A stretch of DNA of 64,000 nt from Gammaproteobacteria bacterium (GTDB lineage Bacteria; Pseudomonadota; Gammaproteobacteria; Pseudomonadales; Azotimanducaceae), in assembly GCA_026705345.1 (NCBI GenBank), contig JAPPAV010000012.1:1-64000 (forward strand). The letters are read 5' to 3'. Position numbers and translations under genes: made by a program. Each line of letters starts with the position of its first letter. The stretch's first letter is position 1. A model generated the notes under the pieces. It was not told the origin of the DNA. It searched no databases and saw only the letters and a program-made list of their open reading frames with translations. Below are positions 28,306 to 37,654 of the stretch, piece by piece.

Positions 28306-31300
28306 CGCACGTACGCGCCGTTGCCGCAGCCGAGTTTCGTCTGGCGCGGCGGATGGTGCGAACGTGGGTGTTCGCATTCATCGCCGTTGCGGGGGGATTG
28401 TTCACCTATCACCTCTGGTCGGGACCGGCAACGTGGGGTGCGACCGCGTCACCCCGCTTTGCACTGCCGGGGCTCGGCATGCTGTCGCTGTGGGTATTGC
28501 TGGTCGGCCTGGTGTTCCTCGCCTTCGACATCCGTGCCCGGGACGAGCGCGAGCGCATCGTGGAAGTGCTGGATGCCCGGCCGCTCCGGAACATCGCGGT
28601 CCTGGTCGGGCGCTTGGTCGCCGTCGTCGCCATCGCCTGGCTTCCCCTCGTCGTCCTCGCGATACTGCTACAAGCCAGTGGAATGGTCGTCGACTACCAG
28701 AACTGGCCCGTCGGCGTCCCGGCGGAACCGGTTTCGCTCGCCACCTTCGTGTTTCTCGACGCACCGCCGGCGCTCGTCTTCTGGTGCGCCCTGGTGATGC
28801 TGCTGGCGGCGGCGTTGCGAAACCGCCTCGCGGTGTCGCTCATCGCGCTTTCGCTCATCGCCGTCGGGTTCTGGGCGCTCTTCAACACGCCGCTCTACCT
28901 GCTGCCCGTTGTTTCGGGGATTGCAAACCTCGGGCTGCCGGGTTCCGACATCCTGCCCCGCGGTCCTTCCCTCGAAGACGTCGTGCAGCGCCTTTGCGTG
29001 CTCACTCTGGGGGCTGGATTGGTGACCGTCGCGGCCGCACTGCTGCCTCGGCGCGACTCGCGGTCCAGAACGCCGTACCTGGCCTGGGGCGCGGCCCTCG
29101 TGGTGTTGGGCGGTGCGGGTATCGCGGGATTGGTCGTGCACGCGGTGTCATTGCGCGCGGAACGCGTCGTTTGGGCGGAGGTCCATTCGGCATTGCAGAC
29201 GTCGGCTCGGCCGGACCTGGAGCGAATCTCCGGGAACGTGGTCATCGATCCGGGTCGGGAACTTGCGATTGCCCTCGACCTCGAGATGCGTGCGCCGGAT
29301 GCGGCGCCGTTGGCGGACTTTCTGTTCAGCCTGAACCCGGGGATGCGGGTCGAGTCGGTGCAGATGGATGGCACCGGGCTCGAGTTTGAACACGATAGCG
29401 GGGTCCTCAGAGTTCGACCGGGAAGACCGCTGTCCCCGGGTGAGCGGGCCGACATGTCGATCCGGGCCCGCGGCATCCCCGACCCGCGCTTCGGTTATCT
29501 CGACAGTGCCGTTTGGGCGTTGGACGAGACGCTGCTCGGCATGCCCATCGTGCTCCTGGGCGAGCAGGCGTCGCTCTTCGACAGCCGCTATGTGGCGCTC
29601 GCACCGGCCGTGTGCTGGCTGCCGAAGTCGGGCGCGAACTTCGGCGTCGAGAATCCCGCCGTGCAGCCGCCGGACTCTCACCACATCGACCTGACCGTCG
29701 AGATTCCGGACGGCTGGCACGTGGTCGGGCCGGGGCGCGAAGTGCGGGATGGTGGCCTTCGGTTTCGTCCTGGCGTGGCGTTGGCCGAATTTCCGCTGAT
29801 CGCGGCCCCCCTCGAGCGAAGGGCGCTCCCACTCGACGATGTCGAATACGAACTGCTGATCCACCGCAAGCACCTCGCCAATGTCGAGTACTTCTCGGCG
29901 GAAGAGAAGCTTGAGACCGTCGCGAACTACATCAGATCGAACCTGCGTGCCATTCCGGGCCTCCGCTATCCGCACCGGGTGATGAGCCTCGTCGAGGTGC
30001 CGGCCCAGCTACGGCGTTATCGCGGGGGCCGGTTGTTGGACGCGGTCCAGGCGTGGCCCGGCATTCAGATGCTGCCGGAGCACGGCCTGCCGACCCGGCG
30101 TCTAGAGGCGCGGCCACGTTACGGATCGCCGACGGACGACATGGTGCTGCAGATGGATCTGGCCTATGCCGGCCGGGGTCCGCATGGCGTTCCGCTCCGT
30201 GCCGGGGCATCGCGCAACCTGTTGCCGTTTTTGACCAGTGCTACCGGCGAAGGTGCGTTCGCGGCCAACTACCTGCTGCAGTCGTTGACCGCTTGGCGAT
30301 TCGGAAATCAACGCACCGTGGCGCCGGGGCACTGGCTGCAACTCGGACTTGCGCCTGGTTCGCCGTTTCCGCTCCGGGTGATGCACCGCCTCACGGGAAC
30401 CGCGACCTTCAGCTTCAACTGGTACCTGTTCTTCCCGATGGCGTTGGAGGACCGCAGCGCCGGGTATTCGTTCACGAACTTCGATCCGAACGAATCCACC
30501 GCACACGCCGACGTGTTGATCCACAAGGGCAACCTCATCGCGTTGGCGGTGCAAGGGCTCATGGGGCGCGAGAAGGTCGGCGAGTTCCTGGCCCTGATGC
30601 GCGAACGGCATGCGGGCTCCACCTTCGGCCTCGACGATTTCATCGCGGCGATGACGGAGACGGACCCGGCAATGGCACCCTACATCGAGCACTTCATGCG
30701 CGAGTCGACGTTGCCGGGCTTCCTGGCTTCCGACCTCCGCGCCTACCGGATAGCCGACGACGAGAACGGCCAGCCCCGCTATCAACTCGCGGTCCACATC
30801 CGCAACGACGAGCCGGTTCCCGGTGTCGCCGCCATCGCGTTCTGGTCGTCGTTGTATCAGTGGGGCGATTTCGTCCACGTGCCTGGAAAGACCTCGCTGG
30901 AACTCGGCGTGGTGGCATCGGAACCGCCGGCTGAAGTGCGCCTCGAGACCTACTTGTCCCAGAACCGGCGCATCATGCGCCTGGCTCTCCCGCCGATCGA
31001 TCCCGAGACGACGCTGCCGGGAGAGCCGTTCAACGGATCACGTCACAGCGATTGGACGCCGCAGGATTCGGGCATCGTGGTGGACGACCTCGACCCTGGC
31101 TTCGCCACGGTATCGCCGCCCAGGCGGGGCTTTCGCATGAGCTTCGGCGATGAAGAGGACGATACCGACGGTGGCGTACCCGAGTACTACTCGGATGCCG
31201 GTGCGCGCCTTTGGCGGCGACAGGAGAACCCCGACACGGTGAGTTGGGGTAAATACCGGCGCACCCTGACGCGAATCCAGGCGGGGGACGGCGAGGGCCG

Positions 31301-31664
31301 GGCATCGTTCCGCGCGGAACTGCCGACACCGGGGACGTGGCGGTTGTCCTACCACCTGCCCGGATCGTCCGCGAGCGAAGGCAACCGCTTCCAGTTGCCG
31401 TCGGGGTGGGAGTCTGGCGACCGCTTCGGGACACTCGACTTCGAGATAGTTGCCGGGGCGAGCCGAACGCCCTTCATCTTTGACGCAAGCACGGCGGTTT
31501 CGGGTTGGAACGATCTGGGTACCTTCGACCTTGCCGCCGGTCCGGTAACCGTCGTGGTCTCGGACGATACGACGGGTGACATCGTCGTAGCTGACGCGAT
31601 CCGCTGGGCGCCGGTGTCCAACGCGGGCACCAGGCCAGTCGATGGGTCGACCACCGGTTCTTGA
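28275..31664 (+). CDS. Giant membrane protein, paralogue B of 24925-28305
   Basis: A 1,129-residue tandem paralogue with the same layout: an N-terminal membrane region (MVRTWVFAFIAVAGGLFTYH onward, about seven helices), an M1-like middle without HEXXH (SLVEVPAQLRRYRGGR; VLIHKGNLIALAVQGLM), and a golvesin-like C-terminus (VSGWNDLGTFDLAAGPV, VVADAIRW). By eye, more than half of aligned positions are identical to paralogue A, with the best-kept stretches in the M1-like region (RFGYLDSAVWALDETLLGMP). ATG 28275 lies inside the end of paralogue A, implying coupling. Two diverged copies retained side by side suggest a heteromeric complex. Function unknown. Confidence 0.7.
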   Translation: MAGSGRSQPLAHVRAVAAAEFRLARRMVRTWVFAFIAVAGGLFTYHLWSGPATWGATASPRFALPGLGMLSLWVLLVGLVFLAFDIRARDERERIVEVLDARPLRNIAVLVGRLVAVVAIAWLPLVVLAILLQASGMVVDYQNWPVGVPAEPVSLATFVFLDAPPALVFWCALVMLLAAALRNRLAVSLIALSLIAVGFWALFNTPLYLLPVVSGIANLGLPGSDILPRGPSLEDVVQRLCVLTLGAGLVTVAAALLPRRDSRSRTPYLAWGAALVVLGGAGIAGLVVHAVSLRAERVVWAEVHSALQTSARPDLERISGNVVIDPGRELAIALDLEMRAPDAAPLADFLFSLNPGMRVESVQMDGTGLEFEHDSGVLRVRPGRPLSPGERADMSIRARGIPDPRFGYLDSAVWALDETLLGMPIVLLGEQASLFDSRYVALAPAVCWLPKSGANFGVENPAVQPPDSHHIDLTVEIPDGWHVVGPGREVRDGGLRFRPGVALAEFPLIAAPLERRALPLDDVEYELLIHRKHLANVEYFSAEEKLETVANYIRSNLRAIPGLRYPHRVMSLVEVPAQLRRYRGGRLLDAVQAWPGIQMLPEHGLPTRRLEARPRYGSPTDDMVLQMDLAYAGRGPHGVPLRAGASRNLLPFLTSATGEGAFAANYLLQSLTAWRFGNQRTVAPGHWLQLGLAPGSPFPLRVMHRLTGTATFSFNWYLFFPMALEDRSAGYSFTNFDPNESTAHADVLIHKGNLIALAVQGLMGREKVGEFLALMRERHAGSTFGLDDFIAAMTETDPAMAPYIEHFMRESTLPGFLASDLRAYRIADDENGQPRYQLAVHIRNDEPVPGVAAIAFWSSLYQWGDFVHVPGKTSLELGVVASEPPAEVRLETYLSQNRRIMRLALPPIDPETTLPGEPFNGSRHSDWTPQDSGIVVDDLDPGFATVSPPRRGFRMSFGDEEDDTDGGVPEYYSDAGARLWRRQENPDTVSWGKYRRTLTRIQAGDGEGRASFRAELPTPGTWRLSYHLPGSSASEGNRFQLPSGWESGDRFGTLDFEIVAGASRTPFIFDASTAVSGWNDLGTFDLAAGPVTVVVSDDTTGDIVVADAIRWAPVSNAGTRPVDGSTTGS

Positions 31665-31726
31665 GGCGGGCGAGTAGATCGCCCCTGTTATGCTCGGTCC
31701 GAACTCGGACCAGCGAGTCGTTGTCG

Positions 31727-33502
31727 ATGTCCGTTTCCAATCGCGAACACAAGGGAGCTAGACGTCTGTCGCGTCTGTCGATGGTCCTGATCGTCGCTGC
31801 GTCGGTGGTGGTTGCCGCTGTCGTGGTCTGGCGGGCGGATCGGCCGGAACCCGGAACATCCCGCACGCAATCCGAGATTTCGGCGGGTGAGTCGACGGCA
31901 CTGCAAACTGTGCCGTCGGCCGAGGCGACCTTGGCCGAGATTGCCGAAATCACGGACGACTTCTCGCGCAATGCCGCGATGTATCGCTTGGCTAGCGGCG
32001 CAACGGGGCAGCAGGTCGAGGAGTGGCTGGACGAGGTGGAGACCTTGCCACGAAGCCCGCACCGCTACGACGTCGCCCGGGTGCTCTACATGCGATTCGC
32101 TGCGCTCGACCCGGAAGCCGCGCTCGAACACGCCTTTGAGGGCGCGACCAAGCCGGTCTGGCTCGAGGCCATCTTTGGAACGTGGGCCCAAGTTGATCCC
32201 GATGCGGCGGTTGCTCGGGCAGCCGAGCTCGATTCCTCCGCGAAGGCTGCGGCAGCACGTGCGCTGCTCCAACTCGGTATTCCGGTGGACGAGTTACGCT
32301 CCGTGGCCGAGCGTCTCGACGCCAACCTGAACCACGATCAGTACCGCGAGATCGAGAGGATCATTGGCGTGTCGGTACCAACGCCCAGCGTGCGGCTGCT
32401 GGCGGCGACCCAGGCGAGCAAGCTCGGCAGACGGGACGACGAATCACACGCGGACGCCTGGTGCCGGGCCATTGCGGTCGAAGACGGCCTGGTGCGGCAG
32501 ATCCTCGCCGAACGGATCGCCCTCGACTGGGCGTTGGACAGCCCCACTGATGCCATGGGGGCCGTGAAGGCTTGGGCCAACAACGACATCCACGTGACCG
32601 TGAGGAGCAACGGTTTCAGTACCAGGCTGATTCGACACCGAATTGGTTCCCAGATCGTTTGGAATTGGGCCGATGAGGAACCCCTCGAGGCGTTCGCCTG
32701 GCTGATGGCGCAGGAAATAGCCGACATCCGGAGCCACATTGGGGCCGTGATGAGTCGATTGACCCAACACGCACCGGAAGAGGCAATCGCCCGCCTCGGC
32801 GATATCCCTGCTTCGCACAGGCCAAGCGCCGCCTACGCCGTGCTTGGGGTCTTGGCGGGACGGGACATCGATCAGGCGATGAGTTTCTTTGCATCGTTGG
32901 ACATCTCCTGGAAGGTGGACAACACCCACGCACTCCGACGGGCACTCCTCGCCAACCGTTCCGCCAAGCAAGCCCTCGATTGGGCCGTGTCGGTGGACCA
33001 GCGGATTCGCGCCGACGAGGTGGCGGCCGTGATCCGCGATGTGCACGGGAAGGATCACACCGAAGCATTTCGGTTGCTGGAGTCGCTCGACGAACCGGGC
33101 CTGCGGATCCGAGCGGCGGACGAGGTGGTGCGAGACGAAGCACGGCGTGATGCCGAGGAGGCGCTGGCCTGGGCTCGAGACTTCAAACCCGAGGCCGGGC
33201 GATCCAACCTGATCGTCAAGGTGTTCGACACTTGGGCGGGCCGGGATCCCGCGACCGCTTGTCGAGAGTTGCTCGACATGCGTGGCGGGCCTGTGCGGGA
33301 TGAAGCGGCCGCGACCATGATGCCCGACGTGGTTCGGCGCGATGCCCACCTGGCGGAACGTCTTTTTGACGCGATCGAGTCGCCGGATCAGCAAGCCAAG
33401 GCCGCCCAACCCCTGCATCGGCATTTCAGAGACATCGAGCCTGATCGTCGCAAGGCCGAACGGTACGGCAAGTACCTTCCGGACGATGATGGCAATGCGT
33501 AG
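31727..33502 (+). CDS. Membrane-anchored helical-repeat protein (paralogue 1)
   Basis: A 591-residue protein with a single N-terminal membrane anchor (residues about 18-37, LSMVLIVAASVVVAAVVVW). A long all-helical part follows, built from irregular repeats of 30-40 residues with a recurring 'Asp-Pro-x-x-Ala' turn (AALDPEAALEHAF, QVDPDAAVARAAEL, SPTDAMGAVKAW). This suggests a TPR/HEAT-like solenoid in the periplasm. The start is uncertain because no Shine-Dalgarno is clear. It lies 62 bases after paralogue B, and its end overlaps the next gene, which is its paralogue. No known family was recognised. Confidence 0.65.
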   Translation: MSVSNREHKGARRLSRLSMVLIVAASVVVAAVVVWRADRPEPGTSRTQSEISAGESTALQTVPSAEATLAEIAEITDDFSRNAAMYRLASGATGQQVEEWLDEVETLPRSPHRYDVARVLYMRFAALDPEAALEHAFEGATKPVWLEAIFGTWAQVDPDAAVARAAELDSSAKAAAARALLQLGIPVDELRSVAERLDANLNHDQYREIERIIGVSVPTPSVRLLAATQASKLGRRDDESHADAWCRAIAVEDGLVRQILAERIALDWALDSPTDAMGAVKAWANNDIHVTVRSNGFSTRLIRHRIGSQIVWNWADEEPLEAFAWLMAQEIADIRSHIGAVMSRLTQHAPEEAIARLGDIPASHRPSAAYAVLGVLAGRDIDQAMSFFASLDISWKVDNTHALRRALLANRSAKQALDWAVSVDQRIRADEVAAVIRDVHGKDHTEAFRLLESLDEPGLRIRAADEVVRDEARRDAEEALAWARDFKPEAGRSNLIVKVFDTWAGRDPATACRELLDMRGGPVRDEAAATMMPDVVRRDAHLAERLFDAIESPDQQAKAAQPLHRHFRDIEPDRRKAERYGKYLPDDDGNA

Positions 33503-35060
33503 GAACCTCTTGTCCACCTTAGTGGGATTCGCGGTAGGCCTTGGCGGATCCCCAGCCGTAGCGGCCGAAGCGCCGGGTGGGGATGCGGATACCGACCGGA
33601 CATTGGCTGGAATTGCGAGCGTGGCGGATGGATTCGACCGCAACGCGGCGTTGTATCGATTCCTCGTCAAAGCGGATCGCGGTCGCATCGAACGATTGTT
33701 GGCCGAGGTTGCCGACATGCCTGCCGCGCCACATCGCGACGACGTCGCGCGCGTACTCTACATTCGCTTCGCTTCCGTTGATCCAGCGGCGGCAGCGGAT
33801 CACGCGGTGCGTACGCTGGCAAACCCCGAAGCCGTCTCGGCGGTGTTCCGGGCCTGGGCCCACGCGGATCTCAACTCAGCCGTCGCGCGCGCGGCGGAAC
33901 TGCCGACAGGCCCCAGAGCCGACGCGGCACGGGCGATCCTGCAACTCGACCTTCCCGCCACCCAGCTACGGTCGATTGCCGAGGGCCTCGGTGCGTGGTT
34001 AGCTGATTTGGAGATCTCGAAGCCGGTAGTCCCCACTCGAGATGAGGCCTACGGTGCGGCACTGGCGAGGCTCGGCGCCATCGACGATCCCGACTCGCGC
34101 TGGGAGGAGGTCGTGCTGTTGGCGTCGGACTGGTCAACCGCGGACCCGACCGGCGCGTTGACGGCGATCATCGGCTGGGATGGAGAAGCGAGCGTCAGGG
34201 ACTCGATGCTCTACCAGGTCTTGGAGGCATGGGCCAAGGTGAGACCACGAGCCGCCACGGATTGGCTGCTCGCCCAGGACACCGGCGAGTTGCTCGACCT
34301 GGTGTTCCCCGCATTCCTCAGTCTTGCCAGGACGGATCCAAACCATGCCGAGGCGCTGGTCGAGGCGCTTCCCGCAGAGCCGGCGAGGCGTCAGGCCCGA
34401 ATCGGCGTTCTCAAGGCGTTCCTGGATCAGGGTGACCTGGACCGCGCGGTGTCGGCATTCGCGGAACTCGACCAGCGTGATCAGCCGGTCGTCATGGGCG
34501 AGGTCGGTGCCGGATTGGTGCGTGCCGACCCGGAACGGGCACTGGAATGGCTAATGCGTCTCGACGAGACGCTTCGAAGAAACTCCTACGACTGGATGAT
34601 CGCGGAGATGTACGGGGTGGACGCGTCGGTGACCAAGCAACTGATACAAGGCATGGCCGACCCGGAAATGCGGATCGACGCCGCTATGGCAGTTGCCCAG
34701 TGGGAGATGGGAGAACCCGACGACGCGTTGGCTTGGGCCGAGTCGCTCGGCACCGCAGAGCAATACGCGCCGGTGGTGGCGTACATGTTCCGCGACTGGT
34801 TCCGCGACGATGCGCCTCGCGCGACGACCGCGCTAATGGGATACCGGCCCGGTCTGGCGAGAGACCGTGCGCTTCGCAGCGTGATTGCTGCCCGTTTAGC
34901 GGCTCACGACACCGTGGCGGCGGAGCGGTTCTTCGAAGCCATCGACTCGCCTGACGAACGCGCCGCCGCCGCCGAGAGACTGCAGCGTTACTACACGGAA
35001 ACGGACCCCAACGAGCGCAAGGCGGCGCTGTTCAGCGAATTGGCGACACGAGCTGAATGA
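33495..35060 (+). CDS. Exported helical-repeat protein (paralogue 2)
   Basis: A 521-residue protein with a cleavable-looking signal peptide (MRRNLLSTLVGFAVGL, ending AVAAEAP). The helical-repeat body matches the previous gene most clearly in DGFDRNAALYRFLVKAD, MPAAPHRDDVARVLYIRFAS and the C-terminal ERFFEAIDSPDERAAAAERL. Repeats again carry Asp-Pro-x-x-Ala turns (RADPERALEWLMR). Possible starts are ATG 33486, 33489 or 33495, all overlapping the preceding stop. It is the last gene of the five-gene cassette; rpmE follows 90 bases later. The role is unknown, possibly a periplasmic scaffold for the giant membrane proteins. Confidence 0.65.
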   Translation: MRRNLLSTLVGFAVGLGGSPAVAAEAPGGDADTDRTLAGIASVADGFDRNAALYRFLVKADRGRIERLLAEVADMPAAPHRDDVARVLYIRFASVDPAAAADHAVRTLANPEAVSAVFRAWAHADLNSAVARAAELPTGPRADAARAILQLDLPATQLRSIAEGLGAWLADLEISKPVVPTRDEAYGAALARLGAIDDPDSRWEEVVLLASDWSTADPTGALTAIIGWDGEASVRDSMLYQVLEAWAKVRPRAATDWLLAQDTGELLDLVFPAFLSLARTDPNHAEALVEALPAEPARRQARIGVLKAFLDQGDLDRAVSAFAELDQRDQPVVMGEVGAGLVRADPERALEWLMRLDETLRRNSYDWMIAEMYGVDASVTKQLIQGMADPEMRIDAAMAVAQWEMGEPDDALAWAESLGTAEQYAPVVAYMFRDWFRDDAPRATTALMGYRPGLARDRALRSVIAARLAAHDTVAAERFFEAIDSPDERAAAAERLQRYYTETDPNERKAALFSELATRAE

Positions 35061-35149
35061 GCGGCCCGACCCGATCCGCTCTGGTTGTATTCCCCCGCCA
35101 CGACGAATAGACTGCGCGCCCTTTAGGAACAGGCGGACAGGGCAACGCG

Positions 35150-35368
35150 ATGAAGCCCGGCATACACCCGGAATACGGCGAGATCACGGCCACATGCAGT
35201 TGTGGCAACGTGATCAAGACGCGTTCGACCTTGAACCGGGACATCCACCTCGACGTTTGCGCCGCCTGCCACCCGTTCTACACCGGCAAGCAGAAGATCG
35301 TCGACAGCGGCGGTCGCGTCGAGCGATTCCGGCGCAGGTTCGGCGAAGGTTCCCTGACGGCGAGCTAA
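35150..35368 (+). CDS. rpmE: 50S ribosomal protein L31, zinc-binding form
   Basis: A 72-residue L31. [20 protein letters not shown] is the standard opening, and the CSC and CAAC motifs make it the zinc-containing (C+) type. [29 protein letters not shown] is the conserved core. It is part of the large ribosomal subunit near the central protuberance. Its ancestral neighbour priA is 10.7 kb away, on the other side of the cassette. Confidence 0.97.
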   Translation: MKPGIHPEYGEITATCSCGNVIKTRSTLNRDIHLDVCAACHPFYTGKQKIVDSGGRVERFRRRFGEGSLTAS

Positions 35369-35606
35369 CCCTCTCGCCGGCGACTCCGGCCAGACTTCGA
35401 AATCCTCTATCGGGCGACCACCGGTTCCGAACTTGTGGACGTTCGCGTGATCAAAACGGTGGTAATCTCCGCCTAGGTGGCGGTCGGACCTGCCGCGCAA
35501 GTGGCGGCCCGTCGGGAACGGCGGGAACCGACCGTCGCTGCGTGGCGGCTTAGGCGAAACGCGGCGCCCAAGGGCGCGGGTGGCGAATGAACGAGGAGAG
35601 CCCCTC

Positions 35607-37019
35607 ATGAAACGAGTCCGCAACCCGTTGAATTCGCACCTGTATCTGGCTGTCGTGACCGCGGCCGCCCTCGTTGCTTCCGGCGCGCTTGCCAGTCCCG
35701 GCTCGAAGATGGTCAAGGAGCTGGAGGAGAACGGCGGCCTCTACGATGACGAACGCTGGCAGCGGTATGTCACCGAGATCGGCGAGCGGCTCCTGGCGCA
35801 TAGCCCGGATCGCGGCAAGAAATACCACTTCTACGTGCTCGACGGCGCGATCCTCAACGCCATGGCGATGCCGGAGAGCCATATCTTCGTTTCCCGAGGA
35901 TTGATCGCGTACGTCCGGTCGGAAGACGAACTGGCGTCGGTCATCGGGCACGAGATCGCCCACATCACCGCGAATCACGTCGGCAAGCGGCGCCTTACCG
36001 ACTTGCTCGGCAAGTCGGTCGGTTTCCTGTCCGCCATCGCCACGGGTCGGGGTGAACTGAATCAACTGTCCAATCGGCTGACGTCGGTCGTGACGTCCGG
36101 ATACGGTAGGGAAATGGAACTGGAGGCCGACCACCTCGGTGCGAAATACATGGCCAAGGCGGGCTACAACCCGTCGGCCGTATTGGACATGCTGCACGTC
36201 CTCATGGACCAGAGTCTCTTCAATAGTCAAGTCGCAGGCAGGTCGACGGGTTATCACGGCCTGTTCGCCTCGCACCCCAAGCAGGACAAGCGTCTGCACG
36301 ATGCCGTGGCCTACTCGCAGCAATTCCTGCCGGACGAACTGGTCGAGCCCGTCGGCGATTTCTGGAGTCTCATGAACGGACTGGTCTACGGAGACGAGGC
36401 GGCGCGGGGCCTGGTGCGGGACAGCACCTACTATCACAGCGTACTGCGGGTCGTGATCGAGTTCCCGGACAAGTGGCAGGTCGGGTACTCGTCCGCCCGG
36501 GTCAACGGCGTGGCCCCGGGCGGCGCCGGAGTCGCCACGATCAGCGTCATGCGCCACCAGCCCGTCAAGCGCAAGTCGCCCGCCAAGTACGTCGCCGACG
36601 TGCTGAAGCGGGACGACGTCACCAGTGGCACGGAAGTTGAGATCAACGGCAACGAAGCCTACATCGGCGAGGTGGACACCAGCGCCTCGAACGTGCAGTT
36701 GGGACTCATCGGGGTGCTCTACCACCGCAACGACGTCTTTTTCTTCAAGGGCGAATGCGGGCCGAACGGCGACCCCGAGGCCTTCCGGCAGGAGTTTCGC
36801 GCGACGATGAGCGCGCTACGCCCGATGACCCAGGACGACTTGAAGATCGCCAACCGCCAGCGCATCGAGGTCATCGTCGCCAAGCCGGGGCAGACCTACG
36901 CCGAACTGGCCCACAACTCCCCGATCAGTCAATTCCCGGAGGAGACGCTGCGTCTCCTGAACGGCGATCACCCGAACGGCGAGCCGCGGGCGGGGGACAA
37001 CATCAAGGTCGTCAGATAG
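35607..37019 (+). CDS. M48 family metallopeptidase with LysM-like C-terminus
   Basis: A 470-residue exported protease. A signal peptide covers residues 1 to about 29 (ending ALASPG). The zinc site is GHEIAHITANH with the third ligand in MELEADHLGAKYMAKAGY, as in BepA/Oma1-type M48 peptidases. A second domain of about 170 residues follows. The C-terminal IVAKPGQTYAELAH to LNGDHPNGEPRAGDNIKVV resembles a LysM peptidoglycan-binding unit. GAGGAG eight bases before ATG 35607 fixes the start. Its end overlaps acpH convergently by 8 bases. It probably acts in envelope quality control. It is the only intact metalloprotease near the M1-like cassette. Confidence 0.88.
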   Translation: MKRVRNPLNSHLYLAVVTAAALVASGALASPGSKMVKELEENGGLYDDERWQRYVTEIGERLLAHSPDRGKKYHFYVLDGAILNAMAMPESHIFVSRGLIAYVRSEDELASVIGHEIAHITANHVGKRRLTDLLGKSVGFLSAIATGRGELNQLSNRLTSVVTSGYGREMELEADHLGAKYMAKAGYNPSAVLDMLHVLMDQSLFNSQVAGRSTGYHGLFASHPKQDKRLHDAVAYSQQFLPDELVEPVGDFWSLMNGLVYGDEAARGLVRDSTYYHSVLRVVIEFPDKWQVGYSSARVNGVAPGGAGVATISVMRHQPVKRKSPAKYVADVLKRDDVTSGTEVEINGNEAYIGEVDTSASNVQLGLIGVLYHRNDVFFFKGECGPNGDPEAFRQEFRATMSALRPMTQDDLKIANRQRIEVIVAKPGQTYAELAHNSPISQFPEETLRLLNGDHPNGEPRAGDNIKVVR

Positions 37020-37620
37020 TCGAGCGCGCCCAATGCACGACCTCTGTTCGCTCCGCCCGGGCGAACGCCTCAAGCTGCGGGTAGTAGACATCGAAGTCCT
37101 CGGCCAGCGCTGCTAGCGAGCCGTTGAGAACCTCGGCGAGACCTCCTCCGAGATGCCTGAGCTCGAGGCGGGCCAGAATATGTTCCATGGCGCGGTGGAT
37201 GACGTCTAGATCGGCGTAGCGTGCCAGGAGATCGGTCTCGATCATCCGCCGGACGAATTCGTTCCCCCTCGGGGGGATCCAATCGCCGTAGTGTCCAATC
37301 GCGGCATAGACGCGCGCCGTGAAGGTCCGTAGGTCACCGATGCCGTGGCGAGGCCAGGACAGCGCGAGACAGTGGTCCGCCACGACGTCGAGCAGCACCG
37401 GCGCCACCCGGCGCAGCGGTGGCGGAAACCGGCGAGTACTCGCCTTCATCGCCGGAAGACGGTTCGAGAACGAGTCGATGCGCCGATGCAGCCGAACGCC
37501 CGCCCGCAGTTCCAACGGCAGGGATTGGGGAATGTTGCCCTTGACGAAGTCGCCGAGAATCGCGCCGGCAAGGAAGCCGTCACCCGGTTGGGCGAGCACG
37601 CAATGGGCAAGGAAGTTCAA
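37012..37620 (-). CDS. acpH: Acyl carrier protein phosphodiesterase
   Basis: A 202-residue AcpH (DUF479) that removes 4'-phosphopantetheine from holo-ACP. MNFLAHCVLAQP, the metal-binding ILGDFVKG, LRAGVRLHRRIDSFSNR and VADHCLALSW are the family motifs, with His and Asp residues of an HD-like active site. It is 35 bases downstream of gshA on the same strand and is probably co-transcribed with pckA-gshA. Confidence 0.9.
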   Translation of the reverse strand: MNFLAHCVLAQPGDGFLAGAILGDFVKGNIPQSLPLELRAGVRLHRRIDSFSNRLPAMKASTRRFPPPLRRVAPVLLDVVADHCLALSWPRHGIGDLRTFTARVYAAIGHYGDWIPPRGNEFVRRMIETDLLARYADLDVIHRAMEHILARLELRHLGGGLAEVLNGSLAALAEDFDVYYPQLEAFARAERTEVVHWARSTI

Positions 37621-37654
37621 TGCGCTCCGCGCGCTTCAACGCGCCACCCGCGTC

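Noticed and set aside
35607-37019. The M48 peptidase as the missing BlaR1-type sensor for the cassette repressor
   Set aside because: It has a cleavable signal and no membrane-embedded sensor architecture. rpmE lies between, and BlaR1 belongs to family M56. Functional linkage remains possible but is not supported by sequence.
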